64,000 nucleotides of DNA from the NCBI RefSeq assembly GCF_001187535.1, contig NZ_LFIO01000367.1, positions 51,641 to 115,640 on the forward strand. The letters run 5' to 3'. How positions within the stretch are numbered: the first letter of the stretch is position 1; every line of letters begins with the position of its first letter. Of the stretch, positions 35,342 to 44,717 are shown piece by piece. The stretch comes from Rhizobium ecuadorense (lineage in GTDB: Bacteria > Pseudomonadota > Alphaproteobacteria > Rhizobiales > Rhizobiaceae). A program made the position numbers and the translations under genes. A model generated the notes under the pieces. That model ran no database searches. It was not told the origin of the DNA and saw only the letters and a list, made by a program, of their open reading frames with translations.

Positions 35342-37168
35342 TCATCGGATCGTTCCGCCCATCGCGGTCTTCTGCTTTTCGATCCCGCTCGCCATCGGTG
35401 AGAAAAGGCGAGCCGTCTCGGCCGCCGGTGCGGGATAACCAAACGCGTAACCCTGCAGGCCATCGCAGCCGAGCTGCGCCAGCACGACGGCATGCGCCTC
35501 GGTCTCGATGCCCTCGGCGATCACCTCGACATCGAGCGCCTTGGCAATTTCCACGATCGAACCCACCAAGCGCCGCTGCTCGGCTGACGTGACGACCTCG
35601 GCGATCAGCTGCCGGTCGATCTTCAGCCGCTTCGGCCGCAGCTTGACGAGACCGATGAGCGAGGCATGGCCGGATCCGAAATCATCGATCTCGATGTCGA
35701 TGCCCATCTGTTTGATATCGCCGATATGATCGAGCCGTTTTTCGTCGCTGTCGTCGAGAAAAATCGTCTCGACCAGTTCGAAGACGATCACGCCGGACGG
35801 AATGTCGAGTTTCCTCAGTTTGCCGAGCAACGCCGGATCGGCAAGGCGCGACGCCGAGATGTTGACGGCGATGCGCGGAACCGCAAGGCCCTGCAACCGC
35901 CAGAACAACCGGTCTTCGAGAACGTTTTTGAGGATCGCCGCATCGATCTCGGCCGCAAGCCCGTGCTCGTCGGCGATCTTCAGGAATACCCCCGGAGCGA
36001 GCACGCCCTTCTCCGGATGTTTCCAGCGCGCCAGGGCCTCGAAGCCGATGACCTCACGCGTCCGGGCATCGAGCTGCACCTGATAATAGGGAACGATCTC
36101 GCCGCGCTCCAGCCCGAGCTTCAGCTCCTCGGCAAGGCGACGCTTGGCGCGCAGATCCTCCTGCAGTTGCCGCGTGAAGAGTTCGACGCGGTTGCGCCCG
36201 AGCTTCTTGGCCTGGTAGAGCGCCAGATCGGATTCGGCAAGCAGGTTGCGCGCCCGCCGATCGCCGCTCCAGGAAACGCCGATCGAGGCCCCGGATTGCA
36301 GCATCTCCTGACCGAAGCGGATCTTCTTGCGCAGCCGGCGCTGAAGGTCGTCGGTAATCAGCTTCAGCTCGGTGAGATCGCTGAAATTGACCAGCACGAT
36401 GACGAATTCGTCGCCGCCGACACGGGCGACCATGCCATTTGCGGGAATGGCCGCGGTGATGCGAAGGGCTGCGGCCCTGAGCACGGCGTCGCCTGCCGCA
36501 TGACCGTGGCTGTCGTTGATCTGCTTGAACTGGTCGAGGTCGAGATGCAGCACGCCAAGCGTCGTGATGCTCCTGTCGGCCGGCAGCTCGGCGAGCCGCT
36601 TGTCGAGAAGGCGCCGGTTCGGCAGGCCGGTGAGATAATCGTGATCGGCGACATGCTCGATGCGGGCATTGCTTGCCTCGAGCGCCAGCGCTCTCGCCTC
36701 GGCCACCATCTTCTGGCCCGCGAGTTCAGCATTGAGCAGGACGTCGGCGGTGACATCCCATTCGGCGCCGATGAACGAGGGCAGCCCCTCGGCATCCACG
36801 TAGAAATGCGCGCGTGAGCGCAGATGGCGGATTTCGCCGTTCGGCAGCACGATCCGGAATTGCGAATTATAGGCGCCCCGCGTGGCGATCGCCAGGTCGA
36901 AGTCGCGTTCGGCCTGCTCGCGATCGTCGGGATGGATCGCATTCGACCACAACCATGCAGGCACCTCCCGGCATGTCTCGCCGGTCTCATAGAGACGGTG
37001 CATCTGCGCATCCCATAAGATCTCGTTCTTTGCGATGCTGTGCTCCCAGACACCGATCCGGGATGCATCGAGAGCGAGTTCGAGCCGGCGCAGAAGATCC
37101 TGAAACTCTTGTTCGGATCGTGTGGGTCGATTTTCTGGCAACGCGGTCTCAGCCTTAGAAGCTTCCAT
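35342..37168 (-). CDS. PAS-GGDEF-EAL protein (cyclic di-GMP turnover)
   Basis: 608 residues, probably cytoplasmic. A PAS domain at about 25-150 (ASRIGVWEHSIAKNEILWDA) is followed by a GGDEF domain whose active-site motif GGDEF at about 251-255 is intact. An EAL domain has EAL at about 376-378 in GFEALARWKHP. Both motifs look catalytic, so it could make or break cyclic di-GMP; the PAS domain would sense a signal. QLIAEV and EGIETE segments of the EAL domain are present. Confidence 0.93.
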   Translation of the reverse strand: MEASKAETALPENRPTRSEQEFQDLLRRLELALDASRIGVWEHSIAKNEILWDAQMHRLYETGETCREVPAWLWSNAIHPDDREQAERDFDLAIATRGAYNSQFRIVLPNGEIRHLRSRAHFYVDAEGLPSFIGAEWDVTADVLLNAELAGQKMVAEARALALEASNARIEHVADHDYLTGLPNRRLLDKRLAELPADRSITTLGVLHLDLDQFKQINDSHGHAAGDAVLRAAALRITAAIPANGMVARVGGDEFVIVLVNFSDLTELKLITDDLQRRLRKKIRFGQEMLQSGASIGVSWSGDRRARNLLAESDLALYQAKKLGRNRVELFTRQLQEDLRAKRRLAEELKLGLERGEIVPYYQVQLDARTREVIGFEALARWKHPEKGVLAPGVFLKIADEHGLAAEIDAAILKNVLEDRLFWRLQGLAVPRIAVNISASRLADPALLGKLRKLDIPSGVIVFELVETIFLDDSDEKRLDHIGDIKQMGIDIEIDDFGSGHASLIGLVKLRPKRLKIDRQLIAEVVTSAEQRRLVGSIVEIAKALDVEVIAEGIETEAHAVVLAQLGCDGLQGYAFGYPAPAAETARLFSPMASGIEKQKTAMGGTIR

Positions 37169-37300
37169 AACTGCAATATGGTCTCAAGCTGGCATTAATG
37201 AAGCCTTGTCCCGATGATCGAACTAGTCATTAGGTGAACCGTCCGTTACGATTTTCCCCTTTTGGATCAAAGAACTTGCAGTCCGCGGCGCCCTCCAGGA

Positions 37301-39085
37301 TCAGTGGTTGTGCCGCGGCGGATTTTTCGCAATCCGGCGGAATTCGGCCGCCCCCTCGAGAACCGCGCCGTCCGATAATTGCGTCACCGAGCGACGATAG
37401 ATCTGCTGCCATGGCGTCGCATCCGCCGGCACCGGCGGAATTCCGTCGCCCTTGCGCCGTTCGATCTCGGTATCGTCGACCAGCATGTCGCAGCGCCCGT
37501 GGTTGAAGTCGATGCGGATGATGTCGCCGGTACGAAGCCAGGCGAGACCGCCGCCGGCAGCGCTTTCGGGCGAGGCGTTGAGGATCGAGGGGCTGTCCGC
37601 CGTGCCCGATTGGCGGCCATCGCCGATCGTCGGCAGGCTGCTGATGCCGCGTTTCAGCAAGTGATCCGGCGGCTGCATGTTGACAACCTCAGCCGAACCC
37701 GGCCAGCCGAGCGGCCCGGCGCCGCGGATGACGAGGATGGTATTTTCGTCGATGCCGAGGTCAGGATCGTTGATGCGCCGGTGATAGTCTTCGGACCCGT
37801 CGAAAACCACCGCCCTGCCCTCGAAGACGCCTTCGCGGCCCGGCTCCTGAAGGTAGCGCCGACGAAAATCCTCCGAGACGACGCTCATCTTCATGATCGC
37901 GAAATCGAAGAGATTGCCCTTCAGAACGAGGAAGCCGGCCCGCTCCTTCAGCGGCTCGCCGAATGGCCGGATAACCTCGCGGTCCCGGGCTTCCCTGCCC
38001 TGCAGGTTCTCGGCCATCGTCCCGCCCGTCACCGTACGACAGCCGCCATCGAGCTTTCCGGCCTGCAGCAATTCCCACATGATCGCCGGCGTGCCGCCGG
38101 CGCGATGAAAACGCTCGCCGAGATAGGCCCCCGCCGGCTGGACATTGGCCAGCAGCGGGATATCGAAGCCGTGCACCTGCCAGTCGTCGGGATGAAGCTC
38201 GACGCCGGCGTGCTTGGCCATCGCGGCCAGATGCGGCTGTGCGTTGGTGGAACCGCCGATCGCCGAATTGGTGCGGATGGCGTTGAGGAAAGCCTCGCGG
38301 GTCAGAATATCCGACGGCTTCAGGTCCTCGAAGACGATCTCGACAGCGCGCCGCCCGGTACGGTAGGCCATCTGGCCCCGTTCGCGGTAGGCGGCCGGAA
38401 TGGCGCCGCAACCGGTCAGCGACAGGCCGAGTGCCTCGGCAAGGGCGTTCATCGTCGAAGCCGTGCCCATCGTATTGCAATGGCCGACGGATGGAGCCGA
38501 ATCGAGCGCAGCCTGCAGGAATTCTTCCCGATCGATCTCGCCTGCCGCATATTTTCGCCGCATCCGCCAGATCACCGTGCCGGAGCCTGCCAGTTCCCCC
38601 TCGTGCCAGCCGTCGAGCATCGGCCCGCCGGACAGCACGATCGCCGGAATATCGACCGTCGACGCCGCCATGATCGCCGAAGGCGTGGTTTTGTCGCAGC
38701 CGGTCGTCAGCACGACGCCGTCGAGCGGATAGCCGTAGAGGATTTCAACGAGGCCGAGATAGGCGAGATTGCGGTCGAGTGCCGCCGTCGGGCGCTTGCA
38801 GTTCTCGAAGATCGGATGCGTGGGAAATTCGATCGGAATGCCGCCGGCATCGCGAATGCCGTCGCGCACGCGCCTGGCAAGCTCGATATGCACCCTGTTG
38901 CAAGGTGTGAGATCGCTGCCGCTCTGGGCAATCCCGATGATCGGCTTGCCGGAACGCAGCTCTTCCGGCGTGATGCCGTAATTCATGAAACGCTCGAGAT
39001 AGAGCGCTGCCATGTCGATATGGTCGGGATTGTCGAACCAATCCTGCGAACGCAGGCGCCGCTTCGGAGAATGGCTGTCGGTCAC
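37301..39085 (-). CDS. IlvD/Edd-family sugar-acid dehydratase
   Basis: 594-residue iron-sulfur dehydratase. The three cluster cysteines are C62 (LTPCNRVH), C130 (TTGCDKTTPS) and C203 (GHCNTMGTAST), with the catalytic lysine K132. The serine in GDGRQSGTADSP lies at about 493. This spacing is close to that of characterised D-xylonate and L-arabinonate dehydratases rather than IlvD or Edd. It probably dehydrates a C5 or C6 aldonate to the 2-keto-3-deoxy acid. It overlaps the upstream dehydrogenase gene by 4 bp, so both belong to one sugar-acid pathway. Confidence 0.88.
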   Translation of the reverse strand: MTDSHSPKRRLRSQDWFDNPDHIDMAALYLERFMNYGITPEELRSGKPIIGIAQSGSDLTPCNRVHIELARRVRDGIRDAGGIPIEFPTHPIFENCKRPTAALDRNLAYLGLVEILYGYPLDGVVLTTGCDKTTPSAIMAASTVDIPAIVLSGGPMLDGWHEGELAGSGTVIWRMRRKYAAGEIDREEFLQAALDSAPSVGHCNTMGTASTMNALAEALGLSLTGCGAIPAAYRERGQMAYRTGRRAVEIVFEDLKPSDILTREAFLNAIRTNSAIGGSTNAQPHLAAMAKHAGVELHPDDWQVHGFDIPLLANVQPAGAYLGERFHRAGGTPAIMWELLQAGKLDGGCRTVTGGTMAENLQGREARDREVIRPFGEPLKERAGFLVLKGNLFDFAIMKMSVVSEDFRRRYLQEPGREGVFEGRAVVFDGSEDYHRRINDPDLGIDENTILVIRGAGPLGWPGSAEVVNMQPPDHLLKRGISSLPTIGDGRQSGTADSPSILNASPESAAGGGLAWLRTGDIIRIDFNHGRCDMLVDDTEIERRKGDGIPPVPADATPWQQIYRRSVTQLSDGAVLEGAAEFRRIAKNPPRHNH

Positions 39086-39993
39086 CTCTTGCCTCCCGGC
39101 AGGTCGTTCTTCTCTTCGAGATGCAGGAGCAGGCCGCTATGATCTTTCTCACCATTGCCGTTTGCGACGAATTCGCTGAATTCGGCATGGACCGCCGCAG
39201 TCAGGGGCAGCGTCAGCGACAGCGCGGCGGCGGTCTCCATGGCCGCGTTCAGGTCCTTCAGCTGATTGCTGGACGAACCGCCTGGAGTAAACTGCCGCTC
39301 GACCATGCGCTTGCCATGGAGTTCAAGTATACGGCTCTCGGCGAAGCCGCCGCGAATGGCGTCCCTGAAGGCGGCCGGCGAACCGCCGCCGGCCTCAATC
39401 AGCATCATCGCTTCGGCAACGGCGCCGATCGTCACTGCGACAATCTGCTGGTTGGCAAGCTTGGCAAGCTGACCCGATCCGCTTGGGCCGACGCGGGTGA
39501 CACGCCCCATCGGCGCAAAGACGTCCTGAAGCTTTTCGATCACCGCCTCGTCGCCGCCCGCCATGATCGCCAGCGTACCGGCCTCCGCTCCGACGACGCC
39601 GCCGGAAACCGGCGCATCGACATGAGCGATGCCGCGCTCAGCAAGCCGCGCCGCATGATCACGGGCAAAATGTGGGGCGATTGAACTCATGTCGATAACG
39701 ATAGCGCCGGACGCCACCGCATCGGCCGCGCCGCGGTCGAACAAAACGTTTCCGACGGCTTCGGCGTTGGTCAGCATGGTGATGACGACATCAGCCCCCG
39801 AAACGGCATCCCCGGGCGTTTCCGCAAGGACCGCACCGTCCGCTGCCAGCGCCTTAGCCTTGCCGGGATCGCGATTCCAGACGGTGACGGCAAAGCCCGC
39901 TCCGAGCAGCCGGCGAGCCATAGGCGCGCCCATCAGCCCGGTACCGAGAAAGGCGATCCGCCTGCCACCATGACCTCTGCTCGAACCTGTCAT
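39082..39993 (-). CDS. NAD(P)-dependent beta-hydroxyacid dehydrogenase (HIBADH/GarR-like)
   Basis: 303 residues. A Rossmann domain with IAFLGTGLMGAPMARRLL is followed by the substrate motif HVDAPVSGGVVGAEAGTLAI and the catalytic lysine region GQLAKLANQQIV. The family includes 3-hydroxyisobutyrate dehydrogenase and tartronate semialdehyde reductase; GSGQLAKLANQ and its dehydratase neighbour favour a sugar-acid reductase. It is the first gene of the pair and overlaps the dehydratase by ATGA. Confidence 0.88.
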   Translation of the reverse strand: MTGSSRGHGGRRIAFLGTGLMGAPMARRLLGAGFAVTVWNRDPGKAKALAADGAVLAETPGDAVSGADVVITMLTNAEAVGNVLFDRGAADAVASGAIVIDMSSIAPHFARDHAARLAERGIAHVDAPVSGGVVGAEAGTLAIMAGGDEAVIEKLQDVFAPMGRVTRVGPSGSGQLAKLANQQIVAVTIGAVAEAMMLIEAGGGSPAAFRDAIRGGFAESRILELHGKRMVERQFTPGGSSSNQLKDLNAAMETAAALSLTLPLTAAVHAEFSEFVANGNGEKDHSGLLLHLEEKNDLPGGKR

Positions 39994-40080
39994 TCAGTCC
40001 TCCCAACTGTTGTTCGTCTTTGATAACCCCCTCACCCATCGTTGCAACCGTTTTGATGCCGCATCGGCCCCAAAACGATA

Positions 40081-40106
40081 CGGGCGAGAACCGAAGTTCC
40101 CGCCCG
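40081..40106 (-). terminator. Terminator after the first RND efflux operon
   Basis: CGGGCG-A-GAAC pairs with GTTC-C-CGCCCG around a CGAA tetraloop. On the minus strand it is followed by a T-rich tract, 32 bp after the permease stop. Confidence 0.75.
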
Positions 40107-40137
40107 ATTTACTCGACAAAGGAAGGTTGAATTCCGT

Positions 40138-43100
40138 TTATTCCGCCGCGAGCCGGATGACCTCAGCCTCTTCTTCCTTGTGTTCGTCCGGCTTGTGCTG
40201 GACGAGCGGGCGGTTGCCCGCCAGCCGCCGCAGCAGCACGTAGAAGACAGGCGTCATGAAGATGCCGAAGAAGGTCACGCCAATCATGCCCGAGAAGACC
40301 GCGACACCCATGGCCGCGCGCATCTCCGCGCCGGCGCCGGTGGAGACGACGAGCGGCACGACACCCATGATGAAGGCCAGCGAGGTCATCAGGATCGGGC
40401 GAAGACGGAGACGGCTGGCTTCCACCGCGGCCTCCCGTGGCGTCCGGCCTTCGAACTCCAGTTCGCGGGCGAATTCGACGATAAGGATCGCGTTCTTCGC
40501 CGATAGTCCGACCAGCACCACCAGACCGATCTGGGTGAAGATGTTGTTGTCTCCACCGGTGAGCCAGACGCCTGTCAGCGCGGCCAACACACCCATCGGC
40601 ACGATCATGATGATCGCAAGCGGCAGCGTCAGGCTTTCATACTGGGCGGCAAGCACCAGGAAGACGAGCAGCAGCGCCAGCGGGAAAACGACGACGCTCG
40701 AATTGCCGGCAAGGATCTGCTGATAGGTCAGATCCGTCCATTCGAAGTCGATGCCTGCCGGCAGGGTCTCATGCAGGATCTTCTCGATAGCCGCCTGCGC
40801 CTGGCCGGACGAAAAGCCCGGCGCCGGACCGCCGTTGATATCGGCGGCGAGGAAGCCGTTGTAGCGGTTCGCGCGCTCCGGACCGGTGCTCGGCTGCACC
40901 TTCAGCAGGGCCGAAAGCGGGATCATCTCACCCGATGCGGAACGGACCTTCAACTGGCCGATATCTTCCGGCTGGGCGCGGAATTTCGCATCGGCCTGCA
41001 CCCGGACGCTGTAGGTGCGGCCGAAGGCGTTGAAGTCGTTCACATAGAGCGAACCGAGATAGATCTGCAGCGTCTGGAAGACGTCGGTGACGGAAACCCC
41101 GAGCTGCTCGGCCTTGGCGCGGTCGAGATCGGCATAGAGCTGCGGCACGTTGATCTGGAAGCTGGAGAACAGCCCGGCAAGCTCAGGCGTCTGATAGGCC
41201 TTGGCAAGCACGGCCTTGGTCGCTTCGTCGAGCGCCTGGTTACCGAGGCCGGCACGATCCTCGATCTGCAGCTTGAAACCGCCCGTCGTGCCGAGACCGT
41301 TGACCGGCGGCGGCGGGAACATGGCGATGAAGGCATCCTGGATGGCGCCGAATTTCTGGTTCAGCGCCATGGCGATGGCACCACCCGAAAGATCCGGTGT
41401 CTTGCGCTCCTCGAAATCCTTCAGCGTCACGAAGACGATGCCGGCATTCGAGGAGTTGGTGAAGCCGTTGATCGAAAGGCCCGGGAAGGCGATCGCATTG
41501 GCAACGCCCGGCTGCGCCAGCGCGATATCGGTCATGCGCTTGATTACGTCTTCCGTGCGGTCAAGGCTTGCGGCATCCGGCAGCTGGGCAAAACCGATCA
41601 GATACTGCTTGTCCTGCGACGGCACGAAGCCGCCGGGGACCGTGCTGAACAGACTGTAGGTCGCACCGACCAGCGCCAGGTAGACCACCATGACTATGCT
41701 CTTGCGCGACAGCAATCCGCCCACACCCTTGCCGTAGGCATTCGAGCCGGCGCCAAAGACCCGGTTGAAGCCGCGGAAAAACCAGCCGAAGATGGCATCC
41801 ATGAATCGTGTCAGCCAGTCCTTCGGCGCGTGATGCCCCTTCAAGAGAAGGGCTGCAAGCGCCGGAGAGAGGGTGAGCGAGTTGAATGCCGAGATGACGG
41901 TCGAGATCGCGATCGTCAGCGCGAACTGGCGATAGAACTGACCGGACAGGCCGGAGATGAAGGCGAGCGGCACGAAGACCGCGACGAGGACCAGCGCGAT
42001 CGCGATGATCGGACCGGAGACTTCCTTCATCGCCTTGTAGGTGGCGGCCCGCGGCGACAGCCCCTGTTCGATATTGCGCTCGACGTTTTCGACCACCACG
42101 ATCGCGTCGTCGACGACGATACCGATCGCCAGCACCAGCCCGAACAGGCTGAGCGCGTTGATCGAGAAGCCGAAGACATACATGACCGCGAAGGTGCCGA
42201 TGATCGATACCGGAACCGCGATCAGCGGAATGATCGAGGCGCGCCATGTCTGCAGGAACAGGATGACGACGAGAACAACAAGCGCGATGGCTTCGAGCAG
42301 CGTGTCGATGACCTTCTCGATCGAGGCGCGCACGAATTTCGTCGTATCGTAGACAATCTCGTATTTAACCCCCTCCGGCATGGCGAGCTGCAGCTGATCC
42401 ATGGTGGCGTGCACATTATCGGCGATTTCGATCGCATTCGAACCGGGCGCCTGAAGCACGGCAACGGCGACGGCCGGCTTGCCGTCGAGCAGCGAGCGCA
42501 ACGTATAGTCTGCGGCGCCGAGCTCGATGCGGGCAACGTCGCGAAGGCGGGTGATCTCGCCACTGGCGCCCGTCTTGACGATGATATTGCCGAACTCCTC
42601 GGGTGTGCGCAGGCGGCCCTGGGCATTGACATTGAGCTGCAGGTCCACACCCGGCTGGCTCGGCGATGCACCGATGATGCCGGCCGCGGCCTGGACGTTC
42701 TGGGAGCTGATGGCGTTGCTGATATCGCTGGCGGCGAGATCATGCTCGGCAGCCTTCTGCGGATCGATCCAGACACGCATCGAATAATCGCCGGCGCCAA
42801 AGACCTGCACCTGACCGACGCCTGCGATGCGGGCAAGTCGATCCTTGATATTCAGCGTCGCATAGTTGCGGAGATAGGTAATGTCGTGATTGTCGCCATC
42901 GGAGACAAGGTTGACGACCATGATGAAGTTGGGCGAACTCTTGACCGTCGTGATCCCCAGCGAGCGGACTTCCGCCGGCAGCCGTGGTTCGGCCTGCGAA
43001 ACGCGGTTCTGCACCAGCTGCTGCGCCTTGTCGGGGTCGGTGCCGAGTTTGAAGGTGACGGTCACGTTGAGCACGCCGTCCGACGTCGCCTGGCTGGACA

Positions 43101-43338
43101 TGTATAGCATGCCCTCGACACCGTTGATCTGCTCTTCGAGCGGTGTGGCCACCGTTTCGGCGATGACCGACGGGTTGGCGCCGGGATAGGTGGCGCGCAC
43201 GACGATCGACGGCGGCACGACCTCGGGATATTCGGAAATCGGCAGCGCGCGCAGGCCGATCAAGCCGGCAACCACGATGAGGACTGAGAGAACGCCGGCA
43301 AAGACCGGGCGGTCGACAAAGAATCTGGAGATGTTCAT
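40138..43338 (-). CDS. RND (HAE1) multidrug efflux permease
   Basis: 1066-residue proton-driven inner-membrane exporter of the AcrB/MexB family. It begins NISRFFVDRPVFAGVLSVLI, as AcrB homologues do. Membrane helix 4 has IGIVVDDAIVVVENVERNIE, which contains the essential Asp pair. FVPLAFISGLSGQFYRQFAL and the C-terminal AKNAILIVEFARELEFEG are conserved. It forms a tripartite pump with the adaptor encoded upstream; no outer-membrane channel gene is nearby. A 142-bp gap with a strong hairpin separates adaptor and permease. Confidence 0.95.
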   Translation of the reverse strand: MNISRFFVDRPVFAGVLSVLIVVAGLIGLRALPISEYPEVVPPSIVVRATYPGANPSVIAETVATPLEEQINGVEGMLYMSSQATSDGVLNVTVTFKLGTDPDKAQQLVQNRVSQAEPRLPAEVRSLGITTVKSSPNFIMVVNLVSDGDNHDITYLRNYATLNIKDRLARIAGVGQVQVFGAGDYSMRVWIDPQKAAEHDLAASDISNAISSQNVQAAAGIIGASPSQPGVDLQLNVNAQGRLRTPEEFGNIIVKTGASGEITRLRDVARIELGAADYTLRSLLDGKPAVAVAVLQAPGSNAIEIADNVHATMDQLQLAMPEGVKYEIVYDTTKFVRASIEKVIDTLLEAIALVVLVVILFLQTWRASIIPLIAVPVSIIGTFAVMYVFGFSINALSLFGLVLAIGIVVDDAIVVVENVERNIEQGLSPRAATYKAMKEVSGPIIAIALVLVAVFVPLAFISGLSGQFYRQFALTIAISTVISAFNSLTLSPALAALLLKGHHAPKDWLTRFMDAIFGWFFRGFNRVFGAGSNAYGKGVGGLLSRKSIVMVVYLALVGATYSLFSTVPGGFVPSQDKQYLIGFAQLPDAASLDRTEDVIKRMTDIALAQPGVANAIAFPGLSINGFTNSSNAGIVFVTLKDFEERKTPDLSGGAIAMALNQKFGAIQDAFIAMFPPPPVNGLGTTGGFKLQIEDRAGLGNQALDEATKAVLAKAYQTPELAGLFSSFQINVPQLYADLDRAKAEQLGVSVTDVFQTLQIYLGSLYVNDFNAFGRTYSVRVQADAKFRAQPEDIGQLKVRSASGEMIPLSALLKVQPSTGPERANRYNGFLAADINGGPAPGFSSGQAQAAIEKILHETLPAGIDFEWTDLTYQQILAGNSSVVVFPLALLLVFLVLAAQYESLTLPLAIIMIVPMGVLAALTGVWLTGGDNNIFTQIGLVVLVGLSAKNAILIVEFARELEFEGRTPREAAVEASRLRLRPILMTSLAFIMGVVPLVVSTGAGAEMRAAMGVAVFSGMIGVTFFGIFMTPVFYVLLRRLAGNRPLVQHKPDEHKEEEAEVIRLAAE

Positions 43339-43438
43339 TTCAAAGCCCTCTCCGGGGTGAACATGGATGCAACGTCCCTCTCCGGCGGTTTGGGAGCCGC
43401 CGGCGGGTCATATCAATTCGGGTATTGGCATTCCCCTG

Positions 43439-43461
43439 GGGCGAAGGCATCGCCTTCGCCC
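43439..43461 (-). terminator. Intercistronic hairpin between RND adaptor and permease genes
   Basis: GGGCGAAGGC and GCCTTCGCCC form a perfect 10-bp stem with a three-base loop, 20 bp after the adaptor stop. There is no T run, so it may reduce rather than stop transcription into the permease gene. Confidence 0.5.
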
Positions 43462-43480
43462 GGGAGGGAAAGGCGAAGTC

Positions 43481-44671
43481 TTACTGCGCGGTCGCGACCT
43501 TCTCTTCCATCTGCGGTACGACGACGGCACCCGGACGGATGCGCTGCAGACCGTTGACGACGATCTTTTCGCCGGCGTCCAGACCGCTTTCGACCACACG
43601 CTGACCGTCGGACAGCGTGCCGAGCTGGATCTGCCGATAGGCGACCTTGTTTTCGGCATCGACGACGAAGACGAACTTCTTGTCCTGGTCTGTGCCGACG
43701 GCGCGGTCGCTGATGACGATCTTGTTCTCGGCCTTCGGCTGGCCCATGCGCACCCGTACGAACTGGCCGGGGATGAGACGACCACCCGGATTGTCGAAGA
43801 CAGCGCGCACGCCGATGGTGCCGCTGGAGGCATCAACCTCGTTGTCGATCAACTGCAGCTTGCCCTTGATCGGCGTGCCGCTGTCGGCAAGCGTACCGAC
43901 CTCGACCGGGATCTGCTCGACCGGCGGCAGGGCGCTGTCGGTCTGCGGAAGCTCGGCAAGCGCGCGCGTCACCATCTCTTCGCTGGCGTTGAAGCTCGCA
44001 TAGATCGGATCGACCGAAACGAGCGTCGTCAGTTCAGGCGAAGCCGAGCCGGCCGCAACCAGGTTGCCGGCGGTCACCTCGATCTTGCCGATGCGGCCGG
44101 AAACCGGCGCACGCACCTGGGTGTAATCGAGATCGAGCTGGGCCGACTGCAGTGCGGCCTGCGCCGAACGCAGCCCTGCCTGCGCCTCGGCCAGCGCGCT
44201 CTGGCGCTGATCGAGATCGCTCTGGGAGATGGTGCGGTTGTCGGAAAGCCTGCGGCCGCGATCGAGCTCGGTCTGCGCCAGGCTGACCTTGGCTTCGGCC
44301 GAAGCGACCTGGCCCTGCGCCTGCGCCACGCTCGCCTGGTAGGGAGCCGGGTCGATGGTGAAGAGCAGGTCGCCCTGCTTGACCAGCGCCCCCTCGCGGA
44401 AGGCCACCGACAGGATGGCGCCGGCGACGCGGGAGCGAACCTGCACACGGTCGACAGCTTCGAGCCGGCCGGAGAAACTCTCCCAGGCTGTCACGTCACG
44501 CGCCGCGACGACGGCAACCGTCACCGGCACGGCAGGCGGCTGCGCCGGGGCGGACGCGGCCGTGGCGGTCGTGCTCATCGGCAGTTCGAAAAACAATGCG
44601 GCGCCTGAAACCGACGCAATAAGGCCCATGCCGGCGCCCACAAGGGCCCAGCGCTTACTTCTGGACGTCAT
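43481..44671 (-). CDS. RND efflux periplasmic adaptor (membrane fusion protein)
   Basis: 396 residues with an uncleaved or lipid-free N-terminal signal segment (WALVGAGMGLIASVSGAALF). Family landmarks are the lipoyl-like half SRVAGAILSVAFREGALVKQ, GDLLFTIDPAPYQA, an alpha-hairpin rich in Ala/Gln at about 110-170, and the closing APVSGRIGKIEVTAGNLV. It bridges the permease and an outer-membrane channel. It is transcribed after the hydrolase gene, 46 bp downstream of it. Confidence 0.93.
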   Translation of the reverse strand: MTSRSKRWALVGAGMGLIASVSGAALFFELPMSTTATAASAPAQPPAVPVTVAVVAARDVTAWESFSGRLEAVDRVQVRSRVAGAILSVAFREGALVKQGDLLFTIDPAPYQASVAQAQGQVASAEAKVSLAQTELDRGRRLSDNRTISQSDLDQRQSALAEAQAGLRSAQAALQSAQLDLDYTQVRAPVSGRIGKIEVTAGNLVAAGSASPELTTLVSVDPIYASFNASEEMVTRALAELPQTDSALPPVEQIPVEVGTLADSGTPIKGKLQLIDNEVDASSGTIGVRAVFDNPGGRLIPGQFVRVRMGQPKAENKIVISDRAVGTDQDKKFVFVVDAENKVAYRQIQLGTLSDGQRVVESGLDAGEKIVVNGLQRIRPGAVVVPQMEEKVATAQ

Positions 44672-44717
44672 CAGTACTCTCCTTGCGGCCCCAAGCCGCC
44701 GAAATATCAGATCATCT

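Noticed and set aside
40771..43107. 778-codon open frame antisense to the RND permease
   Set aside because: High GC content creates long antisense frames. The product is rich in Asp, Arg, Gly and His, has no domain, and the opposite strand is clearly AcrB-like.
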